This document shows, piece by piece, positions 1-6,642 of a DNA stretch of 10,114 bases. The position numbers and the translations under genes are program-made. How positions within the stretch are numbered: the first letter of the stretch is position 1; each line of letters starts with the position of its first letter. The notes under the pieces are model-generated. The model did not search any database. It was not told the origin of the DNA and saw nothing but the letters and a program-made list of their open reading frames with translations. Origin of the DNA: Solirubrobacteraceae bacterium (GTDB taxonomy: Bacteria > Actinomycetota > Thermoleophilia > Solirubrobacterales > Solirubrobacteraceae); assembly GCA_030038955.1 (NCBI GenBank), contig JASHQV010000491.1, forward strand, positions 1 through 10,114, written 5' to 3'.

Positions 1-674
1 CCCCAGTCGGTCTTCTCCATCGCCGCCGAGCGAGCGGCCACGACTGCCCAGTTGATCGGGTTGAAGCGGGCGACCGTCTGGATCCAGTGGGGCAGCAGGC
101 TCTGCTGCATCATCCCCGTCGACAGGAACGTCAGCGGCAGCTGCACGAAGCTGACCGTGCCGATCACGGTCTCGCGCTGGCGACCCAGCACGCCGACCGC
201 GTTCGACAGCGACGCGACCGCGCCCGCCAGCAGTGCGCCGACGATCATCATCACGATCACGCCGATCACGCCGCCCTTGAAGTCGGCGCCGAGGATCAGC
301 GCCAGCGCGATGATCAGCAGCGACTGGATCGTCACCGCGAACGCCGCATACGCCACCGTGCCGGCGTTGAGCGCGCCGCGCCACACGGGCGAGGCCAGCA
401 TCCGGTCCATCACGCCGCTCTGGATGTCCTCGACGAAGCCCATCCCGGACCAGCCGGCGGAGAACAGCGCCAGCATCACGACGACGCCGGGGGTGAAGAA
501 GTTGATGTAGGTGCCGTGGGAGCCGGGGATGTCGGCGACCGCCTTGAACAGCGCCCCGAACAGCAGCAGCCACAGGATCGGCTGGGTGATCGTGATCAGC
601 AGGAACGCGGGCTGGCGCAGCAGCACCCGCAGGTTGCGCAGGTAGACCTGCCAGGTCTGGCGCACCGCGCTCAC
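1..674 (-). CDS. ABC-2 type exporter permease, DrrB-like (partial, 3' end off window)
   Basis: Membrane half of a two-gene ABC exporter. I read this frame directly from the minus strand. The protein opens SAVRQTWQVYLRNLRVLLRQ after a GTG start. A first hydrophobic segment, LLITITQPILWLLLFGALF, is typical of DrrB-like ABC-2 permeases. A family-typical stretch follows (FFTPGVVVMLALFSAGWSG, then DRMLASPVWRGAL), then two more hydrophobic helices and a region ending near FNPINWAVVAARSA. About 224 residues are present and the C-terminus lies beyond base 1. The GTG overlaps the ATPase stop by four bases (GTGA). A GGAGGT ribosome site at 681-686 sits six bases upstream, so the pair is translationally coupled. 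The exported substrate cannot be told; drug, lipid or glycan are all possible. Confidence 0.88.
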   Translation of the reverse strand, partial: MSAVRQTWQVYLRNLRVLLRQPAFLLITITQPILWLLLFGALFKAVADIPGSHGTYINFFTPGVVVMLALFSAGWSGMGFVEDIQSGVMDRMLASPVWRGALNAGTVAYAAFAVTIQSLLIIALALILGADFKGGVIGVIVMMIVGALLAGAVASLSNAVGVLGRQRETVIGTVSFVQLPLTFLSTGMMQQSLLPHWIQTVARFNPINWAVVAARSAAMEKTDW

Positions 675-1645
675 GCCGGCACCTCCGCCGAATCGCTCTG
701 GGCCTGCTCGAACGCACGTCCGGCGTGACGCAGGTAGACCTCGTCCAACGATGGCCGCGCCACCGTCACCGATGCGACCGGCACGCGGTGGCCCTCGAGC
801 GCCGACAGCACCGCCGGCACCATCGCGCCGCCGTCGTCGGTGCGCGCCCGCAACGTGCGCCCGCTGACGGCGACCTCGCTGAGCCCGTCGACTCCGGCCA
901 GCGCGGCACGCGCGCGGCCGTCATCGGCCTCGGCCAGTTCGACCACGAGCGTGTCGCCGGACAGCTCGCGCTTGAGCTGGTCGGGCGTGCCGCGCGCCAC
1001 CACCCGGCCGCGATCGACGATCACCAGCTGCGAGGCCAGCTTGTCGGCCTCATCCATGTAGTGCGTGGTCAGCCAGATCGTCATCTGCTGGTGTGCCGCC
1101 AGCTCCTCGATGTCGTGCCACATCTCCGTGCGCGCGTCGGGGTCGAGGCCGGTCGTGGGCTCATCGAGGAACAGCACCTGCGGCCGGTTCAGCAGGCCCA
1201 TCGCGATGTCGAGCTTGCGCGTCATCCCACCCGAGTAGGTGCGCACCAGACGGTCGGCGGCATCGGTCAGGTCTACGCGCTGCAGCAGCTCCGCGGAACG
1301 CGCCTTCAGCTCGCGCCCGGTGATCCCGTGGAACTCGCCCTGCAGCGTCAGGTTCTCGCGGCCGGTCGCGTCCGGGTCCGATCCGTGCTTCTGCCCGACC
1401 ACGCCGATCACGCGCCGCACCTGGTCGGGGTGGGCGACGACGTCGATCCCGGAGACCGACGCGGCGCCGCTGTCGGGCCGGGTCAGCGAGCAGAGCACCC
1501 GCGTCATCGTCGACTTGCCGGCGCCGTTCGGCCCCAGCACGCCGAAGATCGTGCCCGCCTCCACCTCCAGGCTGACGCCGTCCAGCGCCTGCACGTCCGG
1601 TGGGTATCGCTTGCGTATGTCCGTTGCCTCGATTGCGACTGGCAT
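671..1645 (-). CDS. ABC exporter ATP-binding subunit, DrrA-like
   Basis: ATPase that powers the permease encoded just downstream; 324 residues, usual for DrrA-like subunits. Visible motifs are Walker A GPNGAGKST (38-46), Q-loop glutamine at 85, signature YSGGM (137-141), Walker B VLFLDEP (157-163), D-loop GLDP (166-169) and the switch histidine in TTH (193-195). The C-terminal domain ends in PSLDEVYLRHAGR (298-310), a hallmark of this exporter class. I chose ATG 1645 because GAGGAGGG lies at 1649-1656. The open frame runs back to about 2050, but that stretch lies over the divergent MarR gene and is Ser/Arg-rich, so it is antisense. Another ATG at 1672 lacks a good ribosome site. The divergent MarR regulator and shared operator suggest ligand-induced expression. 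Confidence 0.93.
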   Translation of the reverse strand: MPVAIEATDIRKRYPPDVQALDGVSLEVEAGTIFGVLGPNGAGKSTMTRVLCSLTRPDSGAASVSGIDVVAHPDQVRRVIGVVGQKHGSDPDATGRENLTLQGEFHGITGRELKARSAELLQRVDLTDAADRLVRTYSGGMTRKLDIAMGLLNRPQVLFLDEPTTGLDPDARTEMWHDIEELAAHQQMTIWLTTHYMDEADKLASQLVIVDRGRVVARGTPDQLKRELSGDTLVVELAEADDGRARAALAGVDGLSEVAVSGRTLRARTDDGGAMVPAVLSALEGHRVPVASVTVARPSLDEVYLRHAGRAFEQAQSDSAEVPA

Positions 1646-1648
1646 CCG

Positions 1649-1656
1649 CCCTCCTC
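1649..1656 (-). promoter_or_regulatory. Ribosome binding site of the ABC ATPase gene
   Basis: GAGGAGGG on the minus strand, followed by three bases and then ATG 1645. It decides between this start, the ATG at 1672 and longer open-frame starts. Confidence 0.7.
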
Positions 1657-1693
1657 GTGCGGACCGCCGCATCGTTCGACCACCCGCCGTAAA

Positions 1694-1699
1694 ATTATC
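1694..1699 (-). promoter_or_regulatory. Candidate -10 box of the ABC exporter operon
   Basis: GATAAT on the minus strand, about 50 bases ahead of ATG 1645, in a short AT-rich island. It touches the left end of the inverted repeat at 1696-1730, so a repressor bound there would cover it. No good -35 hexamer is seen at 17-18 bases. Confidence 0.35.
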
Positions 1700-1730
1700 T
1701 TGGTCAGCAAATATTTTGACGATCAAGATA
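1696..1730. promoter_or_regulatory. Likely MarR operator (palindrome in divergent intergenic region)
   Basis: The core at 1712-1730 is a 19-base dyad, TATTTTGACGATCAAGATA, in which eight of the nine symmetric positions pair except one T/G and the innermost one fails. A further half-site TATCTTGGTC at 1696-1705 matches the reverse complement of GATCAAGATA (1721-1730) at nine of ten positions. MarR dimers bind dyads of this size, usually in the gap between their own gene and the divergent target. The site ends three bases before the regulator's ATG and covers the possible -10 box of the exporter operon, so one dimer could repress both. Function is inferred from position and symmetry. Confidence 0.65.
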
Positions 1731-1733
1731 TAG

Positions 1734-2243
1734 ATGTCAAGCGACAAGCGTGCGATCTTCTCAGAGCTGATCGACGAGGTGCGCCGCTCGCAGGCGGCCA
1801 CCGCCCGCTTCGACCGCGCCGTCGCCGAAGTCGCCGGGCTCAACCTGACCGACCTCGGCTGCGTCGACGTGCTCAGCCAGGAGGGTCCGCTGACCGCCGG
1901 ACAGCTGGCCGAGCGCACCGGCCTGTCGAGCGGTGCGATGACGACCGCGCTCGATCGCCTCGAGCGAGCCGGCTTCGCGCACCGCCTCCACGACGAGCGG
2001 GATCGCCGCCGCGTGCTGGTGCAGCTGACCGAAGCAGCTTCCGCGCTCAACGGCTTCTACGCCGAGCACGTGCGTCTGAGCGAGCGGCTGTACCACGAGT
2101 ACACGCTCGCGCAGCTGCAGCTGCTGCTCGGCTTCATCCGTCGCGGCCGCGAGTTCAACGAGCGCCGGGCGGCCGAGTTGGAGCAGGAGCACCGGGCGGG
2201 CCCTCCTGGGGCGCTTGCGCACCGGGAGCGTGAGCGCCGCTAA
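1734..2243 (+). CDS. MarR-family winged-helix transcriptional regulator
   Basis: DNA-binding repressor type protein of 169 residues, normal for MarR. The winged helix runs from roughly residue 38 to 100: GPLTAGQLAERTGLSSGAMT carries helix-turn-helix and recognition helix, and DERDRRRVLVQLT is the classic charged wing. Flanking helices at each end form the dimer interface. It is divergent from the ABC exporter genes with an 88-base gap holding a palindromic site, the standard arrangement for a local MarR repressor of an efflux pump. ATG 1734 has no convincing ribosome site upstream (ATCAAGATATAG), so the message may have a very short leader. The next in-frame ATG would remove the wing helix. 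The ligand cannot be inferred. Confidence 0.92.
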   Translation: MSSDKRAIFSELIDEVRRSQAATARFDRAVAEVAGLNLTDLGCVDVLSQEGPLTAGQLAERTGLSSGAMTTALDRLERAGFAHRLHDERDRRRVLVQLTEAASALNGFYAEHVRLSERLYHEYTLAQLQLLLGFIRRGREFNERRAAELEQEHRAGPPGALAHRERERR

Positions 2244-2370
2244 GGGTCCGTAGAAGAATTAGTCGTGGAGTTTGACGAGTGGCTGGGCGTGTCTGACGAC
2301 GCACTTGGGATCAGTCGATGCCGAAGCATCGGCGATTCCCACGGGTGGCGTCAGGCGCGTCTAGACGCCG
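2244..2370. other. Convergent intergenic region with small hairpins
   Basis: 127 bases between the ends of the MarR gene and the MeaB gene. CGATGC and GCATCG (2316-2331) form a perfect 6-bp stem with a CGAA loop, and an alternative stem GCCGA/TCGGC (2320-2333) overlaps it. GGCGTC (2347-2352) pairs with GACGCC (2364-2369), ending one base from the MeaB stop; inside it is the 12-base palindrome GCGTCTAGACGC (2357-2368). These may act as terminators for the converging genes, but neither has a T-run. No gene is seen here. Confidence 0.4.
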
Positions 2371-3384
2371 TCAAAACCGCGGAGTAATTCCTCTACGGGC
2401 CCTCAGCACCAGCGTGGCGGCGCTCGCGGGATCCAACTCGCGCCGAACGACCCGCTCGAGCAGCTCCTGCACGGCGGCGTCGCCGGCGATCGCGTCCTCG
2501 AGCTCGCGGCGCATGCGGTTGGCGGCGATCGCCAGCACCTCGTTGCGGAGGTTGCGCCGCCGGCGTGCCGACAGCGTCCCCTCCGATTCGATGAAGGCGC
2601 GGTGCGCGGCCAGCTGCTCGCGCAGCTCCGGCACGCCCTCGCCGCGTGTGGCCTCGGTGCGCAGCACCGGCACCCGCCAGCCTTCGCGTGGGCCGAGCGC
2701 CAGCACCGCCTTGATCTCGCGGACCATCGTGTCGGTCAGCGGGTGGTCGGCCTTGTTGACCACGATCAGGTCGGGGATCTCCATGACGCCGGCCTTGAGC
2801 GCCTGCACCGAGTCGCCGGAGCCGGGCATCACCACCAGCACGACGGTGTCGGCGTGGTCGACGATGTCGACCTCACCCTGGCCGACGCCAACCGTCTCCA
2901 GCAGCACCAGGTCGCGGCCGGACGCGTCCATCAGCAGCGCCGCTTGCAGGGTCGCTTCGCTGAGCCCGCCGAGCGCGCCGCGGCTGGCCATCGAGCGGAT
3001 GAACACCCCGGGGTCGAGGAAGTGGTCGCCGAGGCGGATCCGATCGCCGAGCAGCGCCCCTCTGGTGAACGGCGACGACGGGTCGACCGACAGCACCGCG
3101 ACGGCGCGGTCGTCGTCGCGTTCGAGCTTGATCAGCGCGGCCAGCAGCGTCGACTTGCCGACGCCGGGCGGGCCGGTGAAGCCGACGACGGCGGCCTGGC
3201 CGGTGCGCGGGTACACCTCGCGGACGATCTCCCAGCCGGCGGCGTCGTCGTTCTCGACCAGGGTGATCGCGCGGGCGAGGGCTCGGCGGTCGCCGTCGAG
3301 CAGGCGACGGGCCAGCGAGGACCGCGGCTGCTGGCGGGGCCCCGCCTCAGGCGATGACCGTTGCTGTCGGCGGTGCTCAGGCAT
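2371..3384 (-). CDS. meaB: MeaB/ArgK-type G3E GTPase (methylmalonyl-CoA mutase chaperone family)
   Basis: P-loop GTPase of 337 residues, the normal family length. Members gate cobalamin loading and protect adenosylcobalamin-dependent acyl-CoA mutases. Visible motifs are Walker A GPPGVGKST (71-79), DPSSPFTRGALLGDR (101-115), SRGALGGLS (134-142), switch segment ETVGVGQGE (163-171) and the guanine-specificity motif NKAD (210-213). The C-terminal helices end in LDPASAATLVLR. The usual Ser of GQSE is Gly here. No mutase gene lies in the window, so the partner is encoded elsewhere. ATG 3384 lacks a Shine-Dalgarno. A weak CATCCT box (3391-3396, minus strand) stands six bases upstream, as in the leaderless genes nearby. 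It is divergent from the acyltransferase gene. Confidence 0.92.
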   Translation of the reverse strand: MPEHRRQQRSSPEAGPRQQPRSSLARRLLDGDRRALARAITLVENDDAAGWEIVREVYPRTGQAAVVGFTGPPGVGKSTLLAALIKLERDDDRAVAVLSVDPSSPFTRGALLGDRIRLGDHFLDPGVFIRSMASRGALGGLSEATLQAALLMDASGRDLVLLETVGVGQGEVDIVDHADTVVLVVMPGSGDSVQALKAGVMEIPDLIVVNKADHPLTDTMVREIKAVLALGPREGWRVPVLRTEATRGEGVPELREQLAAHRAFIESEGTLSARRRRNLRNEVLAIAANRMRRELEDAIAGDAAVQELLERVVRRELDPASAATLVLRARRGITPRF

Positions 3385-3404
3385 CGGGCGAGGATGATGC
3401 CGAT

Positions 3405-3410
3405 TACGAT
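3405..3410 (+). promoter_or_regulatory. -10 box of a leaderless acyltransferase transcript
   Basis: TACGAT, followed by six bases and then GTG 3417. In actinobacteria a TANNNT box six to seven bases before the start codon marks a leaderless mRNA. It supports GTG 3417 over the in-frame ATG at 3354, which would run into the divergent MeaB gene. No clear -35 element is seen. Confidence 0.55.
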
Positions 3411-3416
3411 TGCGCC

Positions 3417-4097
3417 GTGCCGACCAGTGCTGTGGAGAAGCAGGTCGCGGTCAGGCCGAGACTGGTGCGCACGGGACCGCCACCCTTGCATGGCGGGCCG
3501 ATCGCGTTCCTGCGGTTTGCCCGAGCGAACCACATGCTCAGCTGGCGATACGCACCGCTGGTGGTGCGGTGGCTGTGGCTGAAGCTGCGCTGGCGGGGAC
3601 GGCTGCAGACCGACGGGCTGTGCTTCATCGGGCCGGGAGTGAAGTTCGAGATCGGGCACACGGGACACGTGTCGCTCGGGCGCTGGTCGTGGATCGGGCA
3701 CGGCTGCAAGCTGCGCGTGCACGAGGGGGAGCTGTCGATCGGGGCGAAGTCGGTGCTCGGTCAGGAGTGCACGATCTCCTGTTACCAGCACGTCTCGATC
3801 GGTCGCGAGTGCATCATCGCCGACCGCGCGATGATGATCGACTTCGATCACGGGATGGTCGAGGTCGAGCGGCCGATCCGCGAGCAGGGGATCTACAAGC
3901 GCGACGTGCGGATCGGCCACAACGTGTGGGTCGGCTACGGGGCGTGCGTGCTGCGGGGCGTGACCGTCGGCAACAACGCGGTGATCGGCACCAGCGCGGT
4001 GGTGACCTGTGACGTGCCCGACGACGCCGTCGTCGGCGGCGTGCCGGCGAAGCTGATCCGGATGCGCCCGCGGCCCCGGACGTTCCGGTGGGAGTGA
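3417..4097 (+). CDS. Left-handed beta-helix (hexapeptide) acyltransferase
   Basis: Acyl- or acetyltransferase of the WbbJ / maltose-galactoside transacetylase superfamily, 226 residues. Hexapeptide-repeat strands start near residue 70 (IGPGVKFEIG, VSLGRWSWIGHGCKL, LSIGAKSVLGQECTI, VSIGRECIIADRA). A loop with DFDH (142-145) supplies the likely catalytic histidine. The closing coils and tail are highly typical: VRIGHNVWVGYGACVLRGVT and then VVGGVPAKLI. The first 60 residues are basic and include an aromatic/hydrophobic stretch, YAPLVVRWLWLKL, that may contact membrane. Relatives O-acetylate sugars of polysaccharides or glycolipids using acyl-CoA. The methyltransferase genes next door fit a glycan or natural-product modification role, but the acceptor is unknown. 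GTG 3417 is preferred for its -10 box. It converges on the next gene with 22 bases between. Confidence 0.88.
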   Translation: MPTSAVEKQVAVRPRLVRTGPPPLHGGPIAFLRFARANHMLSWRYAPLVVRWLWLKLRWRGRLQTDGLCFIGPGVKFEIGHTGHVSLGRWSWIGHGCKLRVHEGELSIGAKSVLGQECTISCYQHVSIGRECIIADRAMMIDFDHGMVEVERPIREQGIYKRDVRIGHNVWVGYGACVLRGVTVGNNAVIGTSAVVTCDVPDDAVVGGVPAKLIRMRPRPRTFRWE

Positions 4098-4119
4098 TCG
4101 AGAGGCCGCGTGGCGGCGT

Positions 4120-4896
4120 TCACGGACGGCAGATCGTCACGAGGTCGAGCGCAGTCTGGAGCTCAGCGGGCGGCGCGGCGCGCACCACGAAGTCGCGCTC
4201 GTGGATCGCCGGAACGAATCGGTCGTAGAACGGCCGGGTGATCCGCAGGAGCGTGTGGATCCGGTCCCAACCGAGCTTCAAGGCGTACTCGTGCGCCAAC
4301 AGCTTGCGGGCGTGGTAGACGCCAAGCGGCTCCACCGAGTCGAACGCGCTCCTGCACAGCGAGATGAACTCCGCGGCCCGGTACTCCCTGAGGTGCCAGG
4401 GGTTGCCCGACTTGTCCGCCCCGGGCGGCGCGAGCGTCAGCACGTTCGGCGTCGAGATGTACGCGCTGCCGCCCCGCCTCAGTAGCTCCCGGAGATGCCG
4501 GAGCACCGCCTCGGGATCGTGTACGTGCTCGATCGTCTGCAGGAACGCGACGCAGTCGAACTCGCCCGGACGACCGTAGGTCTCGACCAGACCCCGCGCG
4601 AAGCTCAGATTCGCGTTCCGGTAGCGCAGCCTGGCGTGCTCGTGGGCCTCCGGGTTCGCCTCCACGCCGACGACCGTGGCGGCCTTGTCCGCGAGAACCG
4701 CGGATCCGTAGCCCTCGCCACAGGCCATGTCGAGCACCCGCTGCCCGCTCACGCGGCTGGCGATCCATCTGTACACGGCCAGGTGGCGCCGGTACCAGTA
4801 GTTCTCCGCGGGGATGTCGGGAAGCGTGCGTTCGCCGGTCAGCGCCAGCGGCGGCACGCCCCGTGGCTGGTCCCGTTGAACGTAGTGGGCAGCCAC
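4120..4896 (-). CDS. Class I SAM-dependent methyltransferase (sugar/glycan type)
   Basis: Methyltransferase of 258 residues. TGERTLP (20-26) and ENYWYRRHLAVYRWIA (31-46) form an N-terminal signature that I associate with methyltransferases in surface-glycan clusters. SAM motif I is VLDMACGEGYG (54-64), acidic residue E79 in VVGVEANP binds the ribose, and FLQTIEHVHDP (119-129) is the motif II/post-II region. STPNVLTLAPPG (148-159) closes the core. The C-terminal 80 residues are a helical cap with a WHLREY segment often seen in these proteins. The start is GTG 4896, with TACCCT six bases upstream. Its promoter region, only 26 bases long, is shared with the divergent second methyltransferase. 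The methyl acceptor is unknown. Confidence 0.87.
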   Translation of the reverse strand: MAAHYVQRDQPRGVPPLALTGERTLPDIPAENYWYRRHLAVYRWIASRVSGQRVLDMACGEGYGSAVLADKAATVVGVEANPEAHEHARLRYRNANLSFARGLVETYGRPGEFDCVAFLQTIEHVHDPEAVLRHLRELLRRGGSAYISTPNVLTLAPPGADKSGNPWHLREYRAAEFISLCRSAFDSVEPLGVYHARKLLAHEYALKLGWDRIHTLLRITRPFYDRFVPAIHERDFVVRAAPPAELQTALDLVTICRP

Positions 4897-4902
4897 GTGG
4901 AC

Positions 4903-4908
4903 AGGGTA
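4903..4908 (-). promoter_or_regulatory. -10 box of leaderless methyltransferase transcript
   Basis: TACCCT on the minus strand, then six bases, then GTG 4896: the same spacing as in the acyltransferase gene. It overlaps the plus-strand TAATGT box by two bases, so the two divergent promoters may exclude each other. Confidence 0.5.
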
Positions 4909-4912
4909 ATGT
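4907..4912 (+). promoter_or_regulatory. Candidate -10 box of the second methyltransferase gene
   Basis: TAATGT, ten bases before ATG 4923. Transcription would begin only a few bases ahead of the ATG, giving a nearly leaderless mRNA. No -35 element at normal spacing is evident. Confidence 0.42.
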
Positions 4913-4922
4913 CCGGCGCAGC

Positions 4923-5843
4923 ATGCAGGCGGTGCGCTCAGCGGACGAGATCCGTGATGTGAACACGCGCTATCACGACGTCGCCGCTTCCACCTACGAC
5001 ACCAAGTGGGGGATCGATTTCGGCGAGGTGGGCCAGGCCCAGGTGCTGCGAAAGCTGCGCAAGGCGCTCGGCCGGGAGCTCGGCGGCGGCTTCGAGCGGG
5101 GGCTCGAGATCGGCGCAGGAACCGGCTACTTCGGGATCAACCTGGTGCAGGCCGGCGTGCTGCGCGAGGTGACGTGCACGGACATCTCGCCGGGGATGGT
5201 CAGCCGGCTGGGCGAGAACGCTCGCCGGCTCGGGGTTCGGCGAGTGCGGGCGGCCCGTGCCGACGCTGAGTCGCTGCCGTTCCCGGACGCCAGCTTCGAC
5301 ATCGCCTTCGGCCACGCGATCCTGCACCACCTGCCGGATCTCGAGCTGGCGTTCGGCGAGCTGCATCGCGTGCTGCGGCCCGGCGGAAAGATCGTGTTCG
5401 CGGGGGAGCCGTCGCGGGTCGGCGATCAGATCGCGAGCGTGCCGAAGCGCGCCGCCGGCCTCGTCGCGCCGCTGTGGCGAACGGCTCTGCGCGCGGCTGC
5501 AGCGACTGGCCCGTCCGAGGGTGACCACGGCCACGCCGCCGCGCACGCGCTCGAGCAGCTCGTGGACATCCACGCGTTCGTGCCCAGCGATCTTGCCGGA
5601 ATCGCGCGCCGAGCCGGCTTCGCCGGGGTGAACGTGCGCGGCGAGGAGCTGCTGGCCAACTGGTTCGGCTGGTTCAACCGCTCACTGGAGTCGACCGCGG
5701 CGCCCGACGAGGTGCCGATGGCCTGGCGTCAGTACGCGTTCCACGGCTATCTGTGGCTGCAGCAGTTGGACGAGCGAGCGCTAGAGGGCCGCCTGCCGGC
5801 GGCGATCTTCTACAACCTGTTGCTTACGGGTAGTCGTCCGTGA
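4923..5843 (+). CDS. Class I SAM-dependent methyltransferase, UbiE/Methyltransf_11-like, with C-terminal extension
   Basis: Methyltransferase of 306 residues. The N-terminus has RYHDVAASTYDTKWG (16-30), the substrate-side helix of UbiE-like enzymes. Motif I is LEIGAGTGYFG (61-71), the acidic ribose-binding position is D87 in CTDISPGM, motif II is DAESLPFPDASFDIAFGHAI (114-133), followed by HHLPDL and the LRPGGKIVFAGEP strand (151-163). About 145 further residues form a separate C-terminal domain of no recognised family, rich in Trp, Phe and Tyr near its end. I prefer ATG 4923 over the in-frame GTG at 4863, which lies inside the divergent methyltransferase gene. Two methyltransferases back to back plus an acyltransferase suggest one modified product, but no substrate can be named. 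Confidence 0.87.
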   Translation: MQAVRSADEIRDVNTRYHDVAASTYDTKWGIDFGEVGQAQVLRKLRKALGRELGGGFERGLEIGAGTGYFGINLVQAGVLREVTCTDISPGMVSRLGENARRLGVRRVRAARADAESLPFPDASFDIAFGHAILHHLPDLELAFGELHRVLRPGGKIVFAGEPSRVGDQIASVPKRAAGLVAPLWRTALRAAAATGPSEGDHGHAAAHALEQLVDIHAFVPSDLAGIARRAGFAGVNVRGEELLANWFGWFNRSLESTAAPDEVPMAWRQYAFHGYLWLQQLDERALEGRLPAAIFYNLLLTGSRP

Positions 5844-5854
5844 GCCGGCGGTGT

Positions 5855-6009
5855 TCAGATGTGGCACGGTCGGATGCGACAAGGTTCAGATGCGGGTAAC
5901 GCTCAGATGCGGCAAGGGTCGAGTGCGGCAAGGTTCAGACGCGGTAGCGCTCAGATGCGGCAACGGTCGGATGCGGTGACGGTCAGACGCGGTAGGTAGC
6001 AGTCGGATG
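5855..6009 (+). repeat. Degenerate ~16-base tandem repeat array, about ten units
   Basis: The gap between the second methyltransferase gene and the LON-domain gene is almost wholly repeats. Units begin with TC at 5855, 5870, 5886, 5903, 5919, 5935, 5951, 5967, 5983 and 6003, giving steps of 15, 16, 17, 16, 16, 16, 16, 16 and 20. The approximate consensus is TCAGATGCGGCAAGGT. Variants carry TCGGATG or TCAGACG, and the three bases after GCGG vary (CAA, GTA, TAG, TGA). The last unit supplies TCGG plus the ATG of the next gene. There are no unique spacers, so it is not CRISPR. Its role is unknown; it may be a minisatellite, a protein-binding array or a long repetitive leader. Confidence 0.85.
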
Positions 6010-6633
6010 TCGGAGCGCCTCGAGCAGGATTTCCCGCTGTTCCCCCTCGGCCTTGTGGTGCTGCCGAGCGAGCTGGTGCCGCTGCACATCTTCGAGGACC
6101 GCTACAAGACGATGATCGGGGAGTGCCTCGCCGGCGAACGGGAGTTCGGGATCGTGTGGTTGTCAGACGACGGGCTGCGCAACGTCGGCTGCGCGTGCCA
6201 GATCGATCGCGTGCTGGAGCAGCTGGAGGACGGGCGGATGAACATCCTCACCCGCGGGACGCGTCCGTTCCGCGTGCTCGAGCGCCGCGGCCATCTCGCC
6301 TATCCGGCGGGGCTGGTGGAGTTCCTCGCCGACAAGGACGAGAACGTCGATCCGGCGCTCGTCGACGAGGCTCACGATGCGTATGCGGATCTCGTGCGTC
6401 GGGCGACCGATCGCGACCCGGGCGCGGACGAGCTGGCGGAGATGGGCGCCTACGAGATGGCGGCCACCGTCGACTTCGGGCTGAACGCGAAGCAGGGGCT
6501 GCTGGATCTGCGCTCCGAGAACGCCCGGCTGCGGCTGGTCACGCGGCTGTTCCGAGCGGCGATCAAGCGACTGGACTTCGTCGACCGGGCGCAGGCGCGG
6601 GCGCGGTCGAACGGGAAGGTGCGGTTCGGCTGA
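6007..6633 (+). CDS. Stand-alone LON substrate-binding-domain protein
   Basis: 208-residue protein of the LON N-terminal (PUA-like) domain family without the AAA+ ATPase or protease of true Lon. The opening is diagnostic: FPLFPLGLVVLPSELVPLHI (9-28), then FEDRYKTMI (29-37), EFGIVWL (46-52) and RPFRVLE (86-92), which forms the beta-barrel. The rest is a helical tail with LRSENARLRLVTRLFRAAI (168-186), as seen in bacterial YcaP/Lon-N-like proteins of about 200 residues. It may bind unfolded peptides or act as an adaptor, but function is not established for the family. ATG 6007 falls inside the last unit of the upstream repeat array. No strong ribosome site is present (GGTAGGTAGC lies 7-16 bases upstream). 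It converges on uppP with nine bases between. Confidence 0.88.
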   Translation: MSERLEQDFPLFPLGLVVLPSELVPLHIFEDRYKTMIGECLAGEREFGIVWLSDDGLRNVGCACQIDRVLEQLEDGRMNILTRGTRPFRVLERRGHLAYPAGLVEFLADKDENVDPALVDEAHDAYADLVRRATDRDPGADELAEMGAYEMAATVDFGLNAKQGLLDLRSENARLRLVTRLFRAAIKRLDFVDRAQARARSNGKVRFG

Positions 6634-6642
6634 GCGCGGCGG

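Noticed and set aside
1646..2050. N-terminal extension of the ABC ATPase frame
   Set aside because: The extra 135 residues are Ser/Arg-rich, antisense to the MarR gene, and the strong ribosome site is at ATG 1645.
725..2233. 502-residue plus-strand open frame opposite the ABC ATPase and across the MarR gene
   Set aside because: It is Arg/His/Gln-rich with no recognisable domain and lies antisense or out of frame to two clearly conserved genes; long shadow frames are expected in GC-rich DNA.
2316..2369. Rho-independent terminators
   Set aside because: Stems are present but lack any T-run, so I list them only as possible structures of the intergenic region.
3354..3416. Upstream ATG start for the acyltransferase
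   Set aside because: It would overlap the divergent MeaB coding region and adds non-conserved residues; the TACGAT box supports GTG 3417.
4863..4922. Upstream GTG start for the second methyltransferase
   Set aside because: It lies inside the divergent methyltransferase gene and has no promoter or ribosome site; ATG 4923 fits the TAATGT box.
5855..6009. CRISPR array
   Set aside because: Units are contiguous 16-mers without spacers, degenerate, and no cas gene is near.
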